Numbered from the stretch's first letter, positions 1-8,432 are shown. The stretch: DNA of 35,935 nucleotides from Selenomonadales bacterium (GCA_018335585.1 JAGXRZ010000022.1:1-35935), one strand, 5' to 3'. Notes: generated from the letters alone by a model not told the origin. Numbers and translations: made by a program.

Positions 1-227
1 CTTTTTGTTTGACAAGAAAGTATTCGCCAGAGGTAGGGGGTTTCCCTTCATATTTCGAATATTATTTCCCTTTTCTTCTGATTTTTGCCTTGGGGTCAAT
101 TTTACTGTAGCTAAACGTCCTTGCCCCAAAAACCCTCGCTAACGCTAGGTTGTGCTGGGGTAAAATAAATCTACCACAGCCTCAAAACGCCCTATCTACC
201 GTCCTTTCTGGACATCGCAATTAGGTC
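1..227. repeat. Left copy of 227-base perfect inverted terminal repeat; probable end of a multicopy mobile element
   Basis: Bases 1-227 are the exact reverse complement of 35709-35935. The inner boundary at 227 falls inside an exonuclease gene, whose reading frame runs on into the repeat for nine foreign codons and then stops. This is what insertion of an element end looks like. The repeat contains two related motifs, TTTTACCCC and TTGACCCC (reading outward), reminiscent of the repeated transposase-binding sites of IS21-type ends, but no transposase is visible, so the family is not assigned. Read outward, a short ATG-initiated frame begins about 50 bases from the window edge and runs off it; it may be the start of a transposase. 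The identity is seen directly; the mobile-element reading is inference. Confidence 0.85.
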
Positions 228-522
228 GCAATACGCTCATATCAAAGCTGGCGTTATGCGCGATCACGCAGTTGTCCGCGAAATAGCCCCGAATCGTCGG
301 CCAGAGGTCGCCAAACAGCGGCTTGTCTTTGACGGCCTCCGGAGTGATGCCATGGATGGCTATGTTAATCCTATCAAAGAGCATATTGCGCGGCCGCACT
401 AGCCAAGAGCGCCGCTCGACAATCTTGCCGTCCGTGACGGTGGCAATGCCGACTGCGCAGATACTGCTGCGGTGGGCATTCGCAGTCTCAAAGTCCAGGG
501 CGACGAATTTCAGGTTATCCAT
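196..522 (-). pseudogene. DnaQ-like DEDDh 3'-5' exonuclease, 3' end removed by the terminal repeat
   Basis: The 108-residue frame begins as a DEDDh exonuclease (the fold of DNA polymerase III epsilon and related proofreading or maintenance nucleases). Exo I is seen as DFETA (D10, E12) and Exo II as HNASFD (D94). The Exo III motif with the catalytic His and last Asp is missing, because residues 100-108 (PNCDVQKGR) are read from the repeat at 1-227. Family domains are usually about 160-180 residues, so roughly half is gone and the product should be inactive. It starts at ATG 522, two bases after the stop of the upstream membrane-protein gene, so the two formed an operon. The rest of the gene may survive on the far side of the inserted element. 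Confidence 0.85.
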
Positions 523-524
523 CG

Positions 525-872
525 CTACACTCTAACCCCAAACAAGGCCATAAGTCTGACGTAGAGCCAGTAGGCCCCAATCATCACCACAGATGCTAAG
601 GCCAAGGAAGGGTAGAACCCCTGTTGCCTACGCAAAAAGAAGGTCATCGCGAGGAAGAAGATCGATGACGGCAAAATGATCCAGAAAATTGACTGCGACA
701 GACTGATTACTAGGTTAGTATCCTTGGTGTCTTCGTAGAGCCAGACCATGGCGAGAATGGAGTTAATGGGCAGGGAAACAATGATTGCGCCAAGCAGGGG
801 CATTCGCCTGCTCAACAGGGATACCACGGCAATCATAGACCCGGAGATGGCTGCGCGTATTAAGAGCTGCAC
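525..872 (-). CDS. DUF3147-like small integral membrane protein
   Basis: A 115-residue, very hydrophobic protein with about four membrane segments. The stretch around LGAIIVSLPINSILAMVWLYEDTKD matches my memory of the DUF3147 family, whose function is unknown. I place the start at GTG 872: a perfect AAGGAGG lies at 881-887, eight bases ahead of it. An in-frame GTG at 890 would put that site inside the gene. It is the first gene of a two-gene minus-strand unit with the broken exonuclease. No catalytic residues can be pointed to. Confidence 0.6.
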   Translation of the reverse strand: MQLLIRAAISGSMIAVVSLLSRRMPLLGAIIVSLPINSILAMVWLYEDTKDTNLVISLSQSIFWIILPSSIFFLAMTFFLRRQQGFYPSLALASVVMIGAYWLYVRLMALFGVRV

Positions 873-938
873 GAGGATATCCTCCTTCACGATGGTTACT
901 CGCTCTGCTTCGCGAGGGGTACTCAGCGAACCGAGTTA

Positions 939-967
939 ATCATATCGCGTGGCTAACGAACCCGCAA
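939..967 (-). promoter_or_regulatory. Candidate sigma-A promoter for the DUF3147/exonuclease unit
   Basis: On the minus strand, TTGCGG (967-962) and TATGAT (944-939) are separated by exactly 17 bases, about 70 bases upstream of the GTG at 872. The -35 matches the consensus only in its first half, so this is a moderate prediction. Confidence 0.4.
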
Positions 968-1046
968 CAAAGTTTCACCTAGAATATTGGTGATGGCGCG
1001 AAACATAGCAGACGGTTGTGCGTAGCAGTTACCAGAAGGAAATTCA

Positions 1047-1526
1047 TTGAGACGGGGGATGCAAGTGAGCTCAAAAAGCACATTGTTTACCAAAGCACCG
1101 ACAACGCGGCTGCGCGTAGCACCCAATGCACAGGCTGAGGTAGTGGCCGAGCTGCCTCAGGGCAGCGAGCTAGAGGTGCTAGGGCAGGCAGATGCGTTTC
1201 TGCAGGTATCGGTTTGGCATCCTCAACGTGGCCGGGTTGCAGGTTGGGTTCACAGGAGCTTTGTGGGGGGAGAGACCCCTAGCGCTACACCCGCGTTTGG
1301 TTCCCCGCCACAGGATGCCCCCCCGAAGTGTCACGCCTGCAGCAGCGAGAACTGGGCTATTGTTCCTTTCGCCAATGAGTTTGGCAGAGGTGCCTCCTAC
1401 TTAGCCCTCGGTTTCTTGGATGGGATTCCAGTGAAAGTCCGAGTGTGCCGCGGCTGTGGCCTAGTGGAGAGATGTCTAGATAAGGAAGGCAGAGCAGAGC
1501 TCGAAAAATGGCTCAATACTAAGTAA
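1047..1526 (+). CDS. SH3b-like domain plus C-terminal four-cysteine zinc-ribbon protein
   Basis: 159 residues. Residues 14-73 resemble a bacterial SH3 domain (RLRVAPNAQAEVVAELPQGSEL, then a GWVHRSFV ending), a fold that usually binds peptidoglycan or peptides. A proline/serine-rich linker (74-93) leads to C95-x2-C98 and C134-x2-C137, a probable zinc ribbon. There is no signal peptide, which is odd because most SH3b proteins are exported and zinc ribbons are usually cytoplasmic. The start is TTG 1047 with AAGGA six bases upstream; ATG 1059 is possible but less well supported. It stands alone between a divergent unit and the YtrA operator. The exact combination is not one I can name. Confidence 0.6.
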   Translation: MRRGMQVSSKSTLFTKAPTTRLRVAPNAQAEVVAELPQGSELEVLGQADAFLQVSVWHPQRGRVAGWVHRSFVGGETPSATPAFGSPPQDAPPKCHACSSENWAIVPFANEFGRGASYLALGFLDGIPVKVRVCRGCGLVERCLDKEGRAELEKWLNTK

Positions 1527-1564
1527 GATGGCGTGAGCTGGGCAATGCAATTCAGCGCTGCCGC

Positions 1565-1591
1565 TTGACATAGGGGGATTCTTGCTATAGT
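1565..1591 (+). promoter_or_regulatory. Promoter of the GntR/ABC operon
   Basis: A consensus TTGACA (1565-1570) lies 15 bases from TATAGT (1586-1591), which is preceded by TG at 1583-1584 and so forms an extended -10. The short spacer is offset by the extended -10. The promoter is overlapped on its downstream side by the palindrome at 1587-1614. Confidence 0.7.
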
Positions 1592-1614
1592 ATACTAGTT
1601 GACTAGTATACTAT
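1587..1614 (+). promoter_or_regulatory. YtrA-type GntR operator (13-base perfect inverted repeat)
   Basis: The arms ATAGTATACTAGT (1587-1599) and ACTAGTATACTAT (1602-1614) are perfect reverse complements separated by TG. The left arm covers most of the -10 box, so a bound dimer would block RNA polymerase. The position, 43 bases ahead of a GntR-family gene, points to autorepression of the whole operon. The symmetry is seen directly; the binding partner is inferred. Confidence 0.8.
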
Positions 1615-1656
1615 TACTATGCCTGCAAAGTGCTACGAGAAGGAGGTGAGTCCCTC

Positions 1657-2022
1657 ATGCGCTACAACGACCGTGAGCCAATCTACCTGCAGATTATGCA
1701 AGAGATTAAGACAGAAATAGCCCTAGGTCACTTAACACCGGGCATGCAGCTCCCCACCATTAAGGAGCAGGCGGCTTTAATGCGCGTTAACCCCAACACG
1801 GTGGCCAGGGTGTACGATTTGCTTGAACAGGAGCGGGTGATTACGAAACAGAAAGGGCTTGGGACTTTTGTAAGCACCAGCACGACATTAGCGGGGGACT
1901 TAAGGCGCGAACTTGCGGATGCTACCACAGCTCGCTTTGTGAGCGAAATGTCGCGGCTTGGGCTTAGCGCCTCAGAAATGCAGGGACATCTAAGGCAGTT
2001 TCTCGCCGGCCCATCTCTTTAG
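1657..2022 (+). CDS. GntR-family transcriptional regulator, YtrA subfamily
   Basis: 121 residues: an N-terminal winged helix (about 1-70; PIYLQIMQEIKTEIALGHL, then LPTIKEQAALMRVNPNTVARVY) followed by a short helical tail. The lack of a large effector domain is the mark of the YtrA subfamily, which in Bacillus represses ABC export operons answering to envelope-active antibiotics. The start is ATG 1657 with AAGGAGGTGAG at 1640-1650 and a six-base gap; an in-frame GTG at 1630 lies upstream of this site and is unlikely. It is followed after 27 bases by an ABC ATPase gene. The operator at 1587-1614 is the obvious target. Confidence 0.88.
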   Translation: MRYNDREPIYLQIMQEIKTEIALGHLTPGMQLPTIKEQAALMRVNPNTVARVYDLLEQERVITKQKGLGTFVSTSTTLAGDLRRELADATTARFVSEMSRLGLSASEMQGHLRQFLAGPSL

Positions 2023-2049
2023 GCGTAAACAGACAAAGGAGTGAGTATT

Positions 2050-2760
2050 ATGAGTGATATTCTGGTGGCGTCTAACCTTGTCAAGCGGTACGGCGAAGTA
2101 ACGGCTCTTAACGGTATCACCTGCCGCTTTCAGCGCGGCAAGATTTACGGGTTGCTTGGTCCTAACGCGAGCGGTAAGACGACATTCCTAAAGATTTGCG
2201 CGGCTCTTACTATGATTTTCCAGGGGCAGGTACTCATTGACGGCCTTAAGCCCGGGCTCGCTACCAAGGCTAAAGTAGCCTACCTGCCCGACGGCGACTA
2301 CTTCCTAGACTGGATGCGTGTGGGCGATGTCGTCGACTTTTTTAGCGACTTTTTCCCCGATTTTGACCGCAGTAAGGCCGGGCACCTCTTGCGCGAACTC
2401 GAACTAGACAACCGCACCGTAGCCTCTACCCTTTCTAAGGGGATGATGGCGCGCCTTAAGCTTGCGGTGGTGCTTTCGCGCCGCGCCAGGCTCTTCTTGC
2501 TTGACGAGGCCTTTGATGGCGTCGACCCGGTCACGCGTGAAAAGACTATTGACATCATCCTCGACACGTTCGACCGCGAGAGCACCATTATTCTCGCTAC
2601 GCACCACATTGACTACGTCGACAAGCTGCTCGACGAAGTTAAGCTTTTACGGCGGGGAGAGATAATCCGCGAGATTGCTGCGGATGAAATCAGGCAGATG
2701 AGCGGAAAGTCGATAGGGGAGTACTACTTAGAGGTCTTTCGCCATGAAAAAGCTCGTTAA
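2050..2760 (+). CDS. ABC transporter ATP-binding protein (YtrB-like)
   Basis: A 236-residue nucleotide-binding subunit of an ABC-2-type exporter. The P-loop is GPNASGKTT (Ala replaces the usual second Gly), the signature is LSKGM in place of LSGGQ, Walker B is LFLLDEAFD followed by GVD, and the switch His lies in ATHH. LSKGM variants are common in regulator-linked Bacillota ABC-2 ATPases. The start is ATG 2050, eight bases after AAAGGAGTG; a GTG at 2041 overlaps that site. The gene overlaps the next permease by 17 bases, implying translational coupling. It would power one or more of the three permeases that follow; substrate unknown. Confidence 0.9.
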   Translation: MSDILVASNLVKRYGEVTALNGITCRFQRGKIYGLLGPNASGKTTFLKICAALTMIFQGQVLIDGLKPGLATKAKVAYLPDGDYFLDWMRVGDVVDFFSDFFPDFDRSKAGHLLRELELDNRTVASTLSKGMMARLKLAVVLSRRARLFLLDEAFDGVDPVTREKTIDIILDTFDRESTIILATHHIDYVDKLLDEVKLLRRGEIIREIAADEIRQMSGKSIGEYYLEVFRHEKAR

Positions 2761-3439
2761 GTGGCAGTTCCGCCATTATCGCGACACTGCCACGCAAGTC
2801 ATGCTCGGCCTGCTTATCGTCACGGCCGTTCTGGCATGGCTAAGCTACACACTATTTAACCTCTCCGCTCAGCTAGTCGTTGCCGTGTTTCGTATGGTGC
2901 AATGGGGTGCCCTTGGCGGAGCGTTGGTGTTACACTACCTGCCGTATATATCTATGCACCAAGCAAAGCGGGATGCGCATACGCTGCCCCTGCATGTCCC
3001 GCTACCGCAGCGCTCCGCGCTGTTCGCGAAGATCATTGCAGTTGTGCCCCTGTTACTTAGTTACGTGACGACCAACTTTGTTTTATTCCATTTTATGGGT
3101 ACGGATTTGCCTCAGTTGCAGGAGCTCGCCCCAGAGAGGTCGTTAGTAAGGGCAGCGCTTTTCATCCTAATTGCGGCTCTCCTGATGAACGGCCTAGTGC
3201 TGCGAACGCTGCAGCGCCAGCTCGTGCGCTTACCTGTCCGTTGGCCCATTATCAACCTATTCTTCGACTTGGCCCTGCTCTTGGGGTATGCATCCATCGC
3301 AGGGCTGGTCATCGGCGTCTTGGAGGCCAGCGGCGTGTCGGCACAGGTGGAGGCTCTAGTTTTTGTCGTAGCAGGCCTAGCCTTAACCTACGCTAACGGC
3401 TACTTGCTCGAGCGCTACACTCCACAGCTTGAGTACTAG
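2744..3439 (+). CDS. ABC-2-type permease subunit, paralogue of the gene at 4220
   Basis: 231 residues with about six membrane segments and a short basic N-terminus (MKKLVKWQFRHYRD). It overlaps the ATPase gene, so it is the likely primary partner. By eye it aligns with the protein at 4220-4927 over its whole length: MKKLVKWQFRHYRD against MLKLVLWELQEYRG, NGLVLRT against NALVVRT, and LTYANGYLLERYTPQLEY against LTWLNAHLLEHVANRIEI. The pair therefore arose by duplication. I do not recognise a named permease family beyond this. Substrate unknown. Confidence 0.75.
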   Translation: MKKLVKWQFRHYRDTATQVMLGLLIVTAVLAWLSYTLFNLSAQLVVAVFRMVQWGALGGALVLHYLPYISMHQAKRDAHTLPLHVPLPQRSALFAKIIAVVPLLLSYVTTNFVLFHFMGTDLPQLQELAPERSLVRAALFILIAALLMNGLVLRTLQRQLVRLPVRWPIINLFFDLALLLGYASIAGLVIGVLEASGVSAQVEALVFVVAGLALTYANGYLLERYTPQLEY

Positions 3440-3467
3440 CACTGCCCAGTGAAAGGAGGAGTTTTCC

Positions 3468-4196
3468 ATGCTTCCAATCATGAAGTTCACCCTACGCGCA
3501 GTCGAAAGCAAGCTTTGGCTGTTACTTGGGTATGCCGCGCTTGGCATAGGCTCGCACTTAGTTGTGCCAGAGAATTGGCCACATGCTGTAACCTTGGCCT
3601 CTCTATGGTGGATAGGCTCTTGGGTGTCTGCGCTATACATTCTCCCGGATGTCGTTATCGTTAAAGGCGCGGAGTACTTAAGCCCCCTCTACCAACAGGT
3701 GCCGCGGAAGTCAATCTGCTATTTCATGTGCCACTACGGCATGGCTTTGGCGTGCGTCGCGCTGTTTGTCACTGGGTTCACAGCATTTGCCGGATTTGCC
3801 GCAACGTTCATGCCTGACGGCTTCAATGCCCTAGTCGCCCTAAACATCCTCTCTTTTAGCCTGTATACTACAGCCGTCGGCCTCGCACTCATGAGCCTAC
3901 TTGTGGTATTCGCCGTTGGCAAAGAGGGTCGGCCAAAGCTTGCCGCGCTCGTTGGAGTACTAATCATCGCCTATCTGCTGTTTTTTCACGCCGGGCCAGG
4001 CGTTTTGGCGCTAGCGGAGCTCGTCTTGTCCTCTTTCGTGAACTTAACTGAGGGCTTCGCAGGCGTTGCCGGTGACTCGGTTCTCCACATACCGCAAGCA
4101 CAGGCTATCCTGGATATTGCCTCGACAGCCACCCTGCTCCTTCTGCAATTAGGAGTCCTTGCCTTCCTGCTCAGCGGCAAGACAGATATGGCATGA
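3468..4196 (+). CDS. Integral membrane protein, second permease-like subunit of the GntR-linked ABC system
   Basis: 242 residues, with about six membrane segments and little charge outside the loops. It is preceded by AAAGGAGG eight bases before ATG 3468, and its end overlaps an ATG at 4193 by four bases. It does not visibly align with the paralogous permeases either side of it, so it may be a different half of a heteromeric translocation pore or an accessory subunit. The role rests on operon position and hydrophobicity only. Confidence 0.65.
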   Translation: MLPIMKFTLRAVESKLWLLLGYAALGIGSHLVVPENWPHAVTLASLWWIGSWVSALYILPDVVIVKGAEYLSPLYQQVPRKSICYFMCHYGMALACVALFVTGFTAFAGFAATFMPDGFNALVALNILSFSLYTTAVGLALMSLLVVFAVGKEGRPKLAALVGVLIIAYLLFFHAGPGVLALAELVLSSFVNLTEGFAGVAGDSVLHIPQAQAILDIASTATLLLLQLGVLAFLLSGKTDMA

Positions 4197-4219
4197 AAGC
4201 TGTGGGGAGGTCGTCTAGT

Positions 4220-4927
4220 ATGCTTAAGCTTGTTTTGTGGGAACTGCAGGAATATCGCGGCGTGGCTATGAAGATGATGTCTGGGATCTTTGCTGTCGCG
4301 GTGGTCGTGTCATTCACTGGTCACCTGGTTTTTGGTGCGGCTAGCGAGCGGGTAGTGGAGGGATGTCGCTTACTGCTAGTCGGTGCGCTCGCGGGAAATG
4401 CGGTTGCGCTGCACGTTTCCTACTTTAGCTTTAACTTGCCCGGCATTGAGGCTGGCGCAAACACCTTGATGCTGCACGCTCCGGTGGCGGCGTGGCGTGT
4501 CCTTGTGGCGAAACAAGTGGCCGCGCTTCCTGTGCTTGTCCTCTACCTAGTCACCGATACCGCGCTTACACTCGTGACGGGTTACGAGCATCTGCTCCCG
4601 CTGTACGACTGGCAGCGCATGCTCCTGTTCGCCTTGCTATATTTTTTAGGTGTAGCCTTGGCCTTGAACGCGCTTGTGGTCAGGACAGCAGCAAAAGCGA
4701 GAATTCGTTTTGGCAAAGCACTAGGCCTTATTGTTGATGGGGTCGTGTTTGCTGTTTCCTTTGCCTTGTTTGTTCTGCTTGTGTCGGGAGCTTACGTTCT
4801 TCCGGAGCTCGTAGCCGTAATGGCGGCGCCACTAGTGCAGGCTCTGCTCCTGCTTGTGTTGGCTAGCGCCCTAACTTGGCTCAACGCGCATCTCCTAGAG
4901 CACGTTGCCAACCGAATAGAAATCTAG
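4220..4927 (+). CDS. ABC-2-type permease subunit, paralogue of the gene at 2744
   Basis: 235 residues, about six membrane segments. I choose ATG 4220 over ATG 4193 because GGGGAGG lies at 4204-4210, nine bases ahead, and because translation from there (MLKLVLWELQEYRG) lines up with the start of the paralogue at 2744. It is the last gene of the GntR/ATPase/permease operon; 83 bases separate it from the DUF418 gene. Two similar permeases plus a dissimilar one under a single ATPase suggests a heteromeric exporter or two alternative pores. Confidence 0.72.
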   Translation: MLKLVLWELQEYRGVAMKMMSGIFAVAVVVSFTGHLVFGAASERVVEGCRLLLVGALAGNAVALHVSYFSFNLPGIEAGANTLMLHAPVAAWRVLVAKQVAALPVLVLYLVTDTALTLVTGYEHLLPLYDWQRMLLFALLYFLGVALALNALVVRTAAKARIRFGKALGLIVDGVVFAVSFALFVLLVSGAYVLPELVAVMAAPLVQALLLLVLASALTWLNAHLLEHVANRIEI

Positions 4928-5010
4928 ACGTGCCGTTTATGCAACTTTAGAAAGATTTACTCGTATTACCGGCTAGTGAGTTCTTAGTCTTGATGAGAGG
5001 GGTGCTGCGC

Positions 5011-6234
5011 GTGCAGAGACCAACCGGAGTCACGGAAAGGATAGAGGTCCTAGACATCATCCGAGGGTATGCGTTGTTTGGCGTTTTGCTCGTAAACATG
5101 GTGATGATTAACAGTCTGTTGATGGAGTTTGGTGCCGGCTTAGACCTCTTATCTCAACCCGCCCGCCTAGCGACTGCATGGGAGAGGACTACAGCGTGGA
5201 TTGTACAGATATTTTTCCAGGGCAAGTTCTACACCATCTTTGCTTTTCTCTTCGGCCTTGGGTTTTACTTGTTTTTAAACCGCAATGAGGCACAGGCGGG
5301 GACAAATCGGCGCCTGTTTGTGCGTAGAGTGTCAATACTCCTGGCAATTGGCCTGTTGCATATGATTTTCATCTGGTGGGGCGATGTGCTCTTCACTTAT
5401 GCGTTAATTGGCTTCCTGCTTATGCTGTTTCGCACCGCTAGTTTCGGCCAGATTCGCGCCTGGGCTACGGGGCTACTGCTCATCTCCTTTGCCCTGCTTC
5501 CCTTATCTGTTTTCATGGCGGCTCCGCAGTGGGCAGAAGGTGGCGCCGCATTGGAGGCAATGGCTCCTTTCCTTGAACAAGCTCGAGCTGTCTACCAAGA
5601 GGGGACTTATTGGGAATTAGTAGTACACCGCTGGCGCTACGAGTTTCTAGGCGTCCTGGTAAACGCAATTGCCATGATTCCCCGCATCCTCGGCTTATTC
5701 CTTGTCGGGCTCTATGTAGGAAAACTCGGCATCTTCCAGCGCGTGGCTGACCATTTGCCGCTGATTGCGCGGGCGAGAACCATAGGCTTGGTAGGCGGGG
5801 GGCTACTTACCCTGGCGCATGTCGGCTTACAGCTCGGCATCTTAGAGGGCTACCTAACGCCGGTAGCTTCTTCGGCGGCGTCTATGTTGCTCAGGGAAGT
5901 AAGCACGCCGCTGATTTCACTTTTCTACGTGACATGCATTATCGGCATCTGGCACAGTGGAGCGTTGTCGGGCGTATTCTCAGGTTTGGCCACGCTTGGC
6001 CGCATGGCGCTCACCAATTACCTCGTGCAGTGTGTCGTCCTCGCTTGGTTATTCTACGGGCATGGGCTTGGACTCATGGGGATGAGCATCGCCTACATGC
6101 CGGCCATAGCGCTTGCCATATACGTAGCGCAAATCGCGTTGAGCCGCTTTTGGCTTGAGCGCTACAATCAAGGCCCAGCCGAGTGGGTGTGGCGGCGTCT
6201 AACCTATGGTACGTCCACTAGCAGCTCTATTTGA
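5011..6234 (+). CDS. DUF418 family integral membrane protein (YeiB/YrkO-like)
   Basis: 407 residues with roughly ten membrane segments. The N-terminal RIEVLDIIRGYALFGVLLVNM is the hallmark opening of this family, and the C-terminal third, with its LGRMALTNYLVQ stretch, carries the DUF418 domain. Members are of unknown function and related by fold to acyltransferase-3 membrane proteins. The start is GTG 5011, six bases after GAGAGGGGTG; the in-frame ATG 4993 has no good site. The S9 peptidase follows, its ribosome binding site overlapping this stop codon, so the two are probably co-transcribed. Confidence 0.85.
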   Translation: MQRPTGVTERIEVLDIIRGYALFGVLLVNMVMINSLLMEFGAGLDLLSQPARLATAWERTTAWIVQIFFQGKFYTIFAFLFGLGFYLFLNRNEAQAGTNRRLFVRRVSILLAIGLLHMIFIWWGDVLFTYALIGFLLMLFRTASFGQIRAWATGLLLISFALLPLSVFMAAPQWAEGGAALEAMAPFLEQARAVYQEGTYWELVVHRWRYEFLGVLVNAIAMIPRILGLFLVGLYVGKLGIFQRVADHLPLIARARTIGLVGGGLLTLAHVGLQLGILEGYLTPVASSAASMLLREVSTPLISLFYVTCIIGIWHSGALSGVFSGLATLGRMALTNYLVQCVVLAWLFYGHGLGLMGMSIAYMPAIALAIYVAQIALSRFWLERYNQGPAEWVWRRLTYGTSTSSSI

Positions 6235-6245
6235 GGAGGAAAAGT

Positions 6246-8432
6246 ATGAAAACGAAGCTAAAACTCGACGACTACTATTCGCTGCTGACTCCGAGCCAAC
6301 AGCAGGTATCGCCAAACGGACAGCTGGTTGCTTACGTGCTGCAGGGGTTTCGCCGGCAAGAAAACGACCGCTACCAAAACCTGTGGCTAGCGAGTACAGA
6401 CGGCAGCAGCCCACCCCATCGCCTTACGCGGGGCCAAACCAAGGACAGCGCGCCGGCGTGGTCGCCTTGCGGCCGATACCTAGCGTTTATCTCTACGCGC
6501 GCACATGAACTTGAAGTCGCCCAAGCGTTAGCGGAGGGCGAAGCGAAGGATGCAGGCCAAAAGAAGGCGGGCGACGACAAACCGCGCCCGCAGATTTGGG
6601 TGTTTGACACGCGGCTAGGCGGCGAGCCTCGCCAGCTGTCGTGGCGTGAAGAAGGCGTCGGGGAGTTTGACTGGTCGCCCGACAGTCAAGCCATTGTGTT
6701 TTCCGCACGCGACCCAAACGCGGAGCAGCAGGCGTATCTTAAGAGCATTCGCGGCAAGGAAAGGGAAGGCGAGAAGGGGCCGCTAGTTATCGACCGCGTG
6801 CAGCATAAGCACGACTTAGAAGGGTATCTCGACGACGTCAAGTCGCATCTCTTTGTTGTTGATATGACATCACGGCAAGTAAGACGCCTAACCGACGGCC
6901 CCTGCAACGAAACCGAGCCGCGCTGGTCGCCCGACGGGCAATGGGTTGCCTTTGTCTCTAACCGCACAGGGGATGCCGACAACAACCGCCGCAACGACCT
7001 CTGGCTAGTTAGCCCTAGCGGAGCCGATGTGCGCCGTCTGACACATGGAGATTTCAACGCCGATTCGCCGCGTTTTTCACCGGATGGCCGCCATGTGGCC
7101 TTTGTAACCTCTTTGGTATCGGAAAACGCCTACGTGCTGCGGCACCTCGTGACTGTGGCTATAGACACAGCCGAGCATGTGTCCGAGCTAGCGACCTGCG
7201 TCGGACAGGGGTGGAGCGCGATTGGCGGCATTGTACCAGACGACGTTACCGGCGACGTTGCCGCGCACGCGCGTGTCTATCCCGTGCCAGAAAAGCGCAC
7301 GCCTCACCAAGTGCTGACGCGCGAGCTAGACCGCACCGTGGTCGGGGCTCCCGTCTGGGTCAGCGACCGCGAGCTACTCGTTGCGGTCGGCGACAGAGGG
7401 CAAACACGCCTGGTGTGGGCAGGGCTTAACGCCGCACCGAGCTTAGTGTTGCCTAAGTTAGAGCGTTATGCGACCTTAGCTAGCCATATAAGTTGCGCAG
7501 GTGGGACACTGGTCTTCGCCCACAGCAGCCCCTCTGGCATGTGGGAGCTTGCGGCTTTGCCCTTACCCGCACTGACCTTAGATGCGCCTGAGACTATTGC
7601 CATTTCGCTCACCCAACACAACTCTTGGCTTAGCGAGCGCGCCACCGCCCGCTATGAGCGGATTACTTATACCAGCAGCGACAACGCGCAAATCGAGGCT
7701 CTCCTCGCCTTGCCGCCTGACTTTGACCCCTCACTGGGATCCGCGCCGTTGCTAGTCAAGATTCACGGCGGGCCTATGGCTTACGACAGCCCAGACTTTC
7801 GCTTTGACACCCAGTATTTTGCCGGGCAGGGGTACATTGTCCTTTTGGTTAACTACCGCGGCTCCACATCTTACGGCGAAGCATTTTGCGAAGTTATCCG
7901 CGGCGATTGGGGGCCACGCGAACATGCGGACGTTATGCACGGCGTGCAAACGGCTATCGACATGGGCTATGCCGACGCGAACCGCCTTTTCTGCACCGGA
8001 TTTTCGCAGGGCGGCATAATGACTAACTGGGCAGTCGGGCATACCGACCGCTTCCGCGCGGCCGCCAGCGAGCACGGCATGTGGGACTACATCGCGGCGT
8101 TTGGCACCGACGACTGCCATCTCTGGTGGCAAGACGACCTAGGTGTGCCGTGGCAAAACGAGGCGCAGTACAGAAAGATTTCTCCCGCTTGCGGACTCTC
8201 AAGCATCAAAACTCCGCTACTTATTACCGCGGGTGAACTTGACTGGCGTTGCCCGCTCAGCCAGGCCGAACAGCTTTACGTATCGCTTAAGAAGCGCGGT
8301 GTGCCGACGCGCCTCGTCATTTACCAGGGCGAACGCCATGCTATTACGGCGCCTAAGCGCGCCATCGACCGCATTCGGCGCCTGTCGCAATGGTTTTTGC
8401 AGTACGGCGGACTTGCGCTGCACGACGAGTAA
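6246..8432 (+). CDS. S9 family peptidase (prolyl oligopeptidase / acylaminoacyl-peptidase type)
   Basis: A 728-residue cytoplasmic-type serine peptidase (no signal peptide). Residues up to about 430 form a TolB/WD40-like beta-propeller with repeated W-SPDGQ-VAF blades, which limits access to short peptides. An alpha/beta-hydrolase domain follows. The triad is readable: S587 in GFSQGG, D666 in AGELDWRCP and H698 in GERHAI. Such enzymes cleave oligopeptides or acylated N-terminal residues. The start is ATG 6246, five bases after GAGGAGGA; this site overlaps the DUF418 stop. A transposase fragment begins 28 bases after the stop, so the native downstream context may be lost. Confidence 0.93.
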   Translation: MKTKLKLDDYYSLLTPSQQQVSPNGQLVAYVLQGFRRQENDRYQNLWLASTDGSSPPHRLTRGQTKDSAPAWSPCGRYLAFISTRAHELEVAQALAEGEAKDAGQKKAGDDKPRPQIWVFDTRLGGEPRQLSWREEGVGEFDWSPDSQAIVFSARDPNAEQQAYLKSIRGKEREGEKGPLVIDRVQHKHDLEGYLDDVKSHLFVVDMTSRQVRRLTDGPCNETEPRWSPDGQWVAFVSNRTGDADNNRRNDLWLVSPSGADVRRLTHGDFNADSPRFSPDGRHVAFVTSLVSENAYVLRHLVTVAIDTAEHVSELATCVGQGWSAIGGIVPDDVTGDVAAHARVYPVPEKRTPHQVLTRELDRTVVGAPVWVSDRELLVAVGDRGQTRLVWAGLNAAPSLVLPKLERYATLASHISCAGGTLVFAHSSPSGMWELAALPLPALTLDAPETIAISLTQHNSWLSERATARYERITYTSSDNAQIEALLALPPDFDPSLGSAPLLVKIHGGPMAYDSPDFRFDTQYFAGQGYIVLLVNYRGSTSYGEAFCEVIRGDWGPREHADVMHGVQTAIDMGYADANRLFCTGFSQGGIMTNWAVGHTDRFRAAASEHGMWDYIAAFGTDDCHLWWQDDLGVPWQNEAQYRKISPACGLSSIKTPLLITAGELDWRCPLSQAEQLYVSLKKRGVPTRLVIYQGERHAITAPKRAIDRIRRLSQWFLQYGGLALHDE

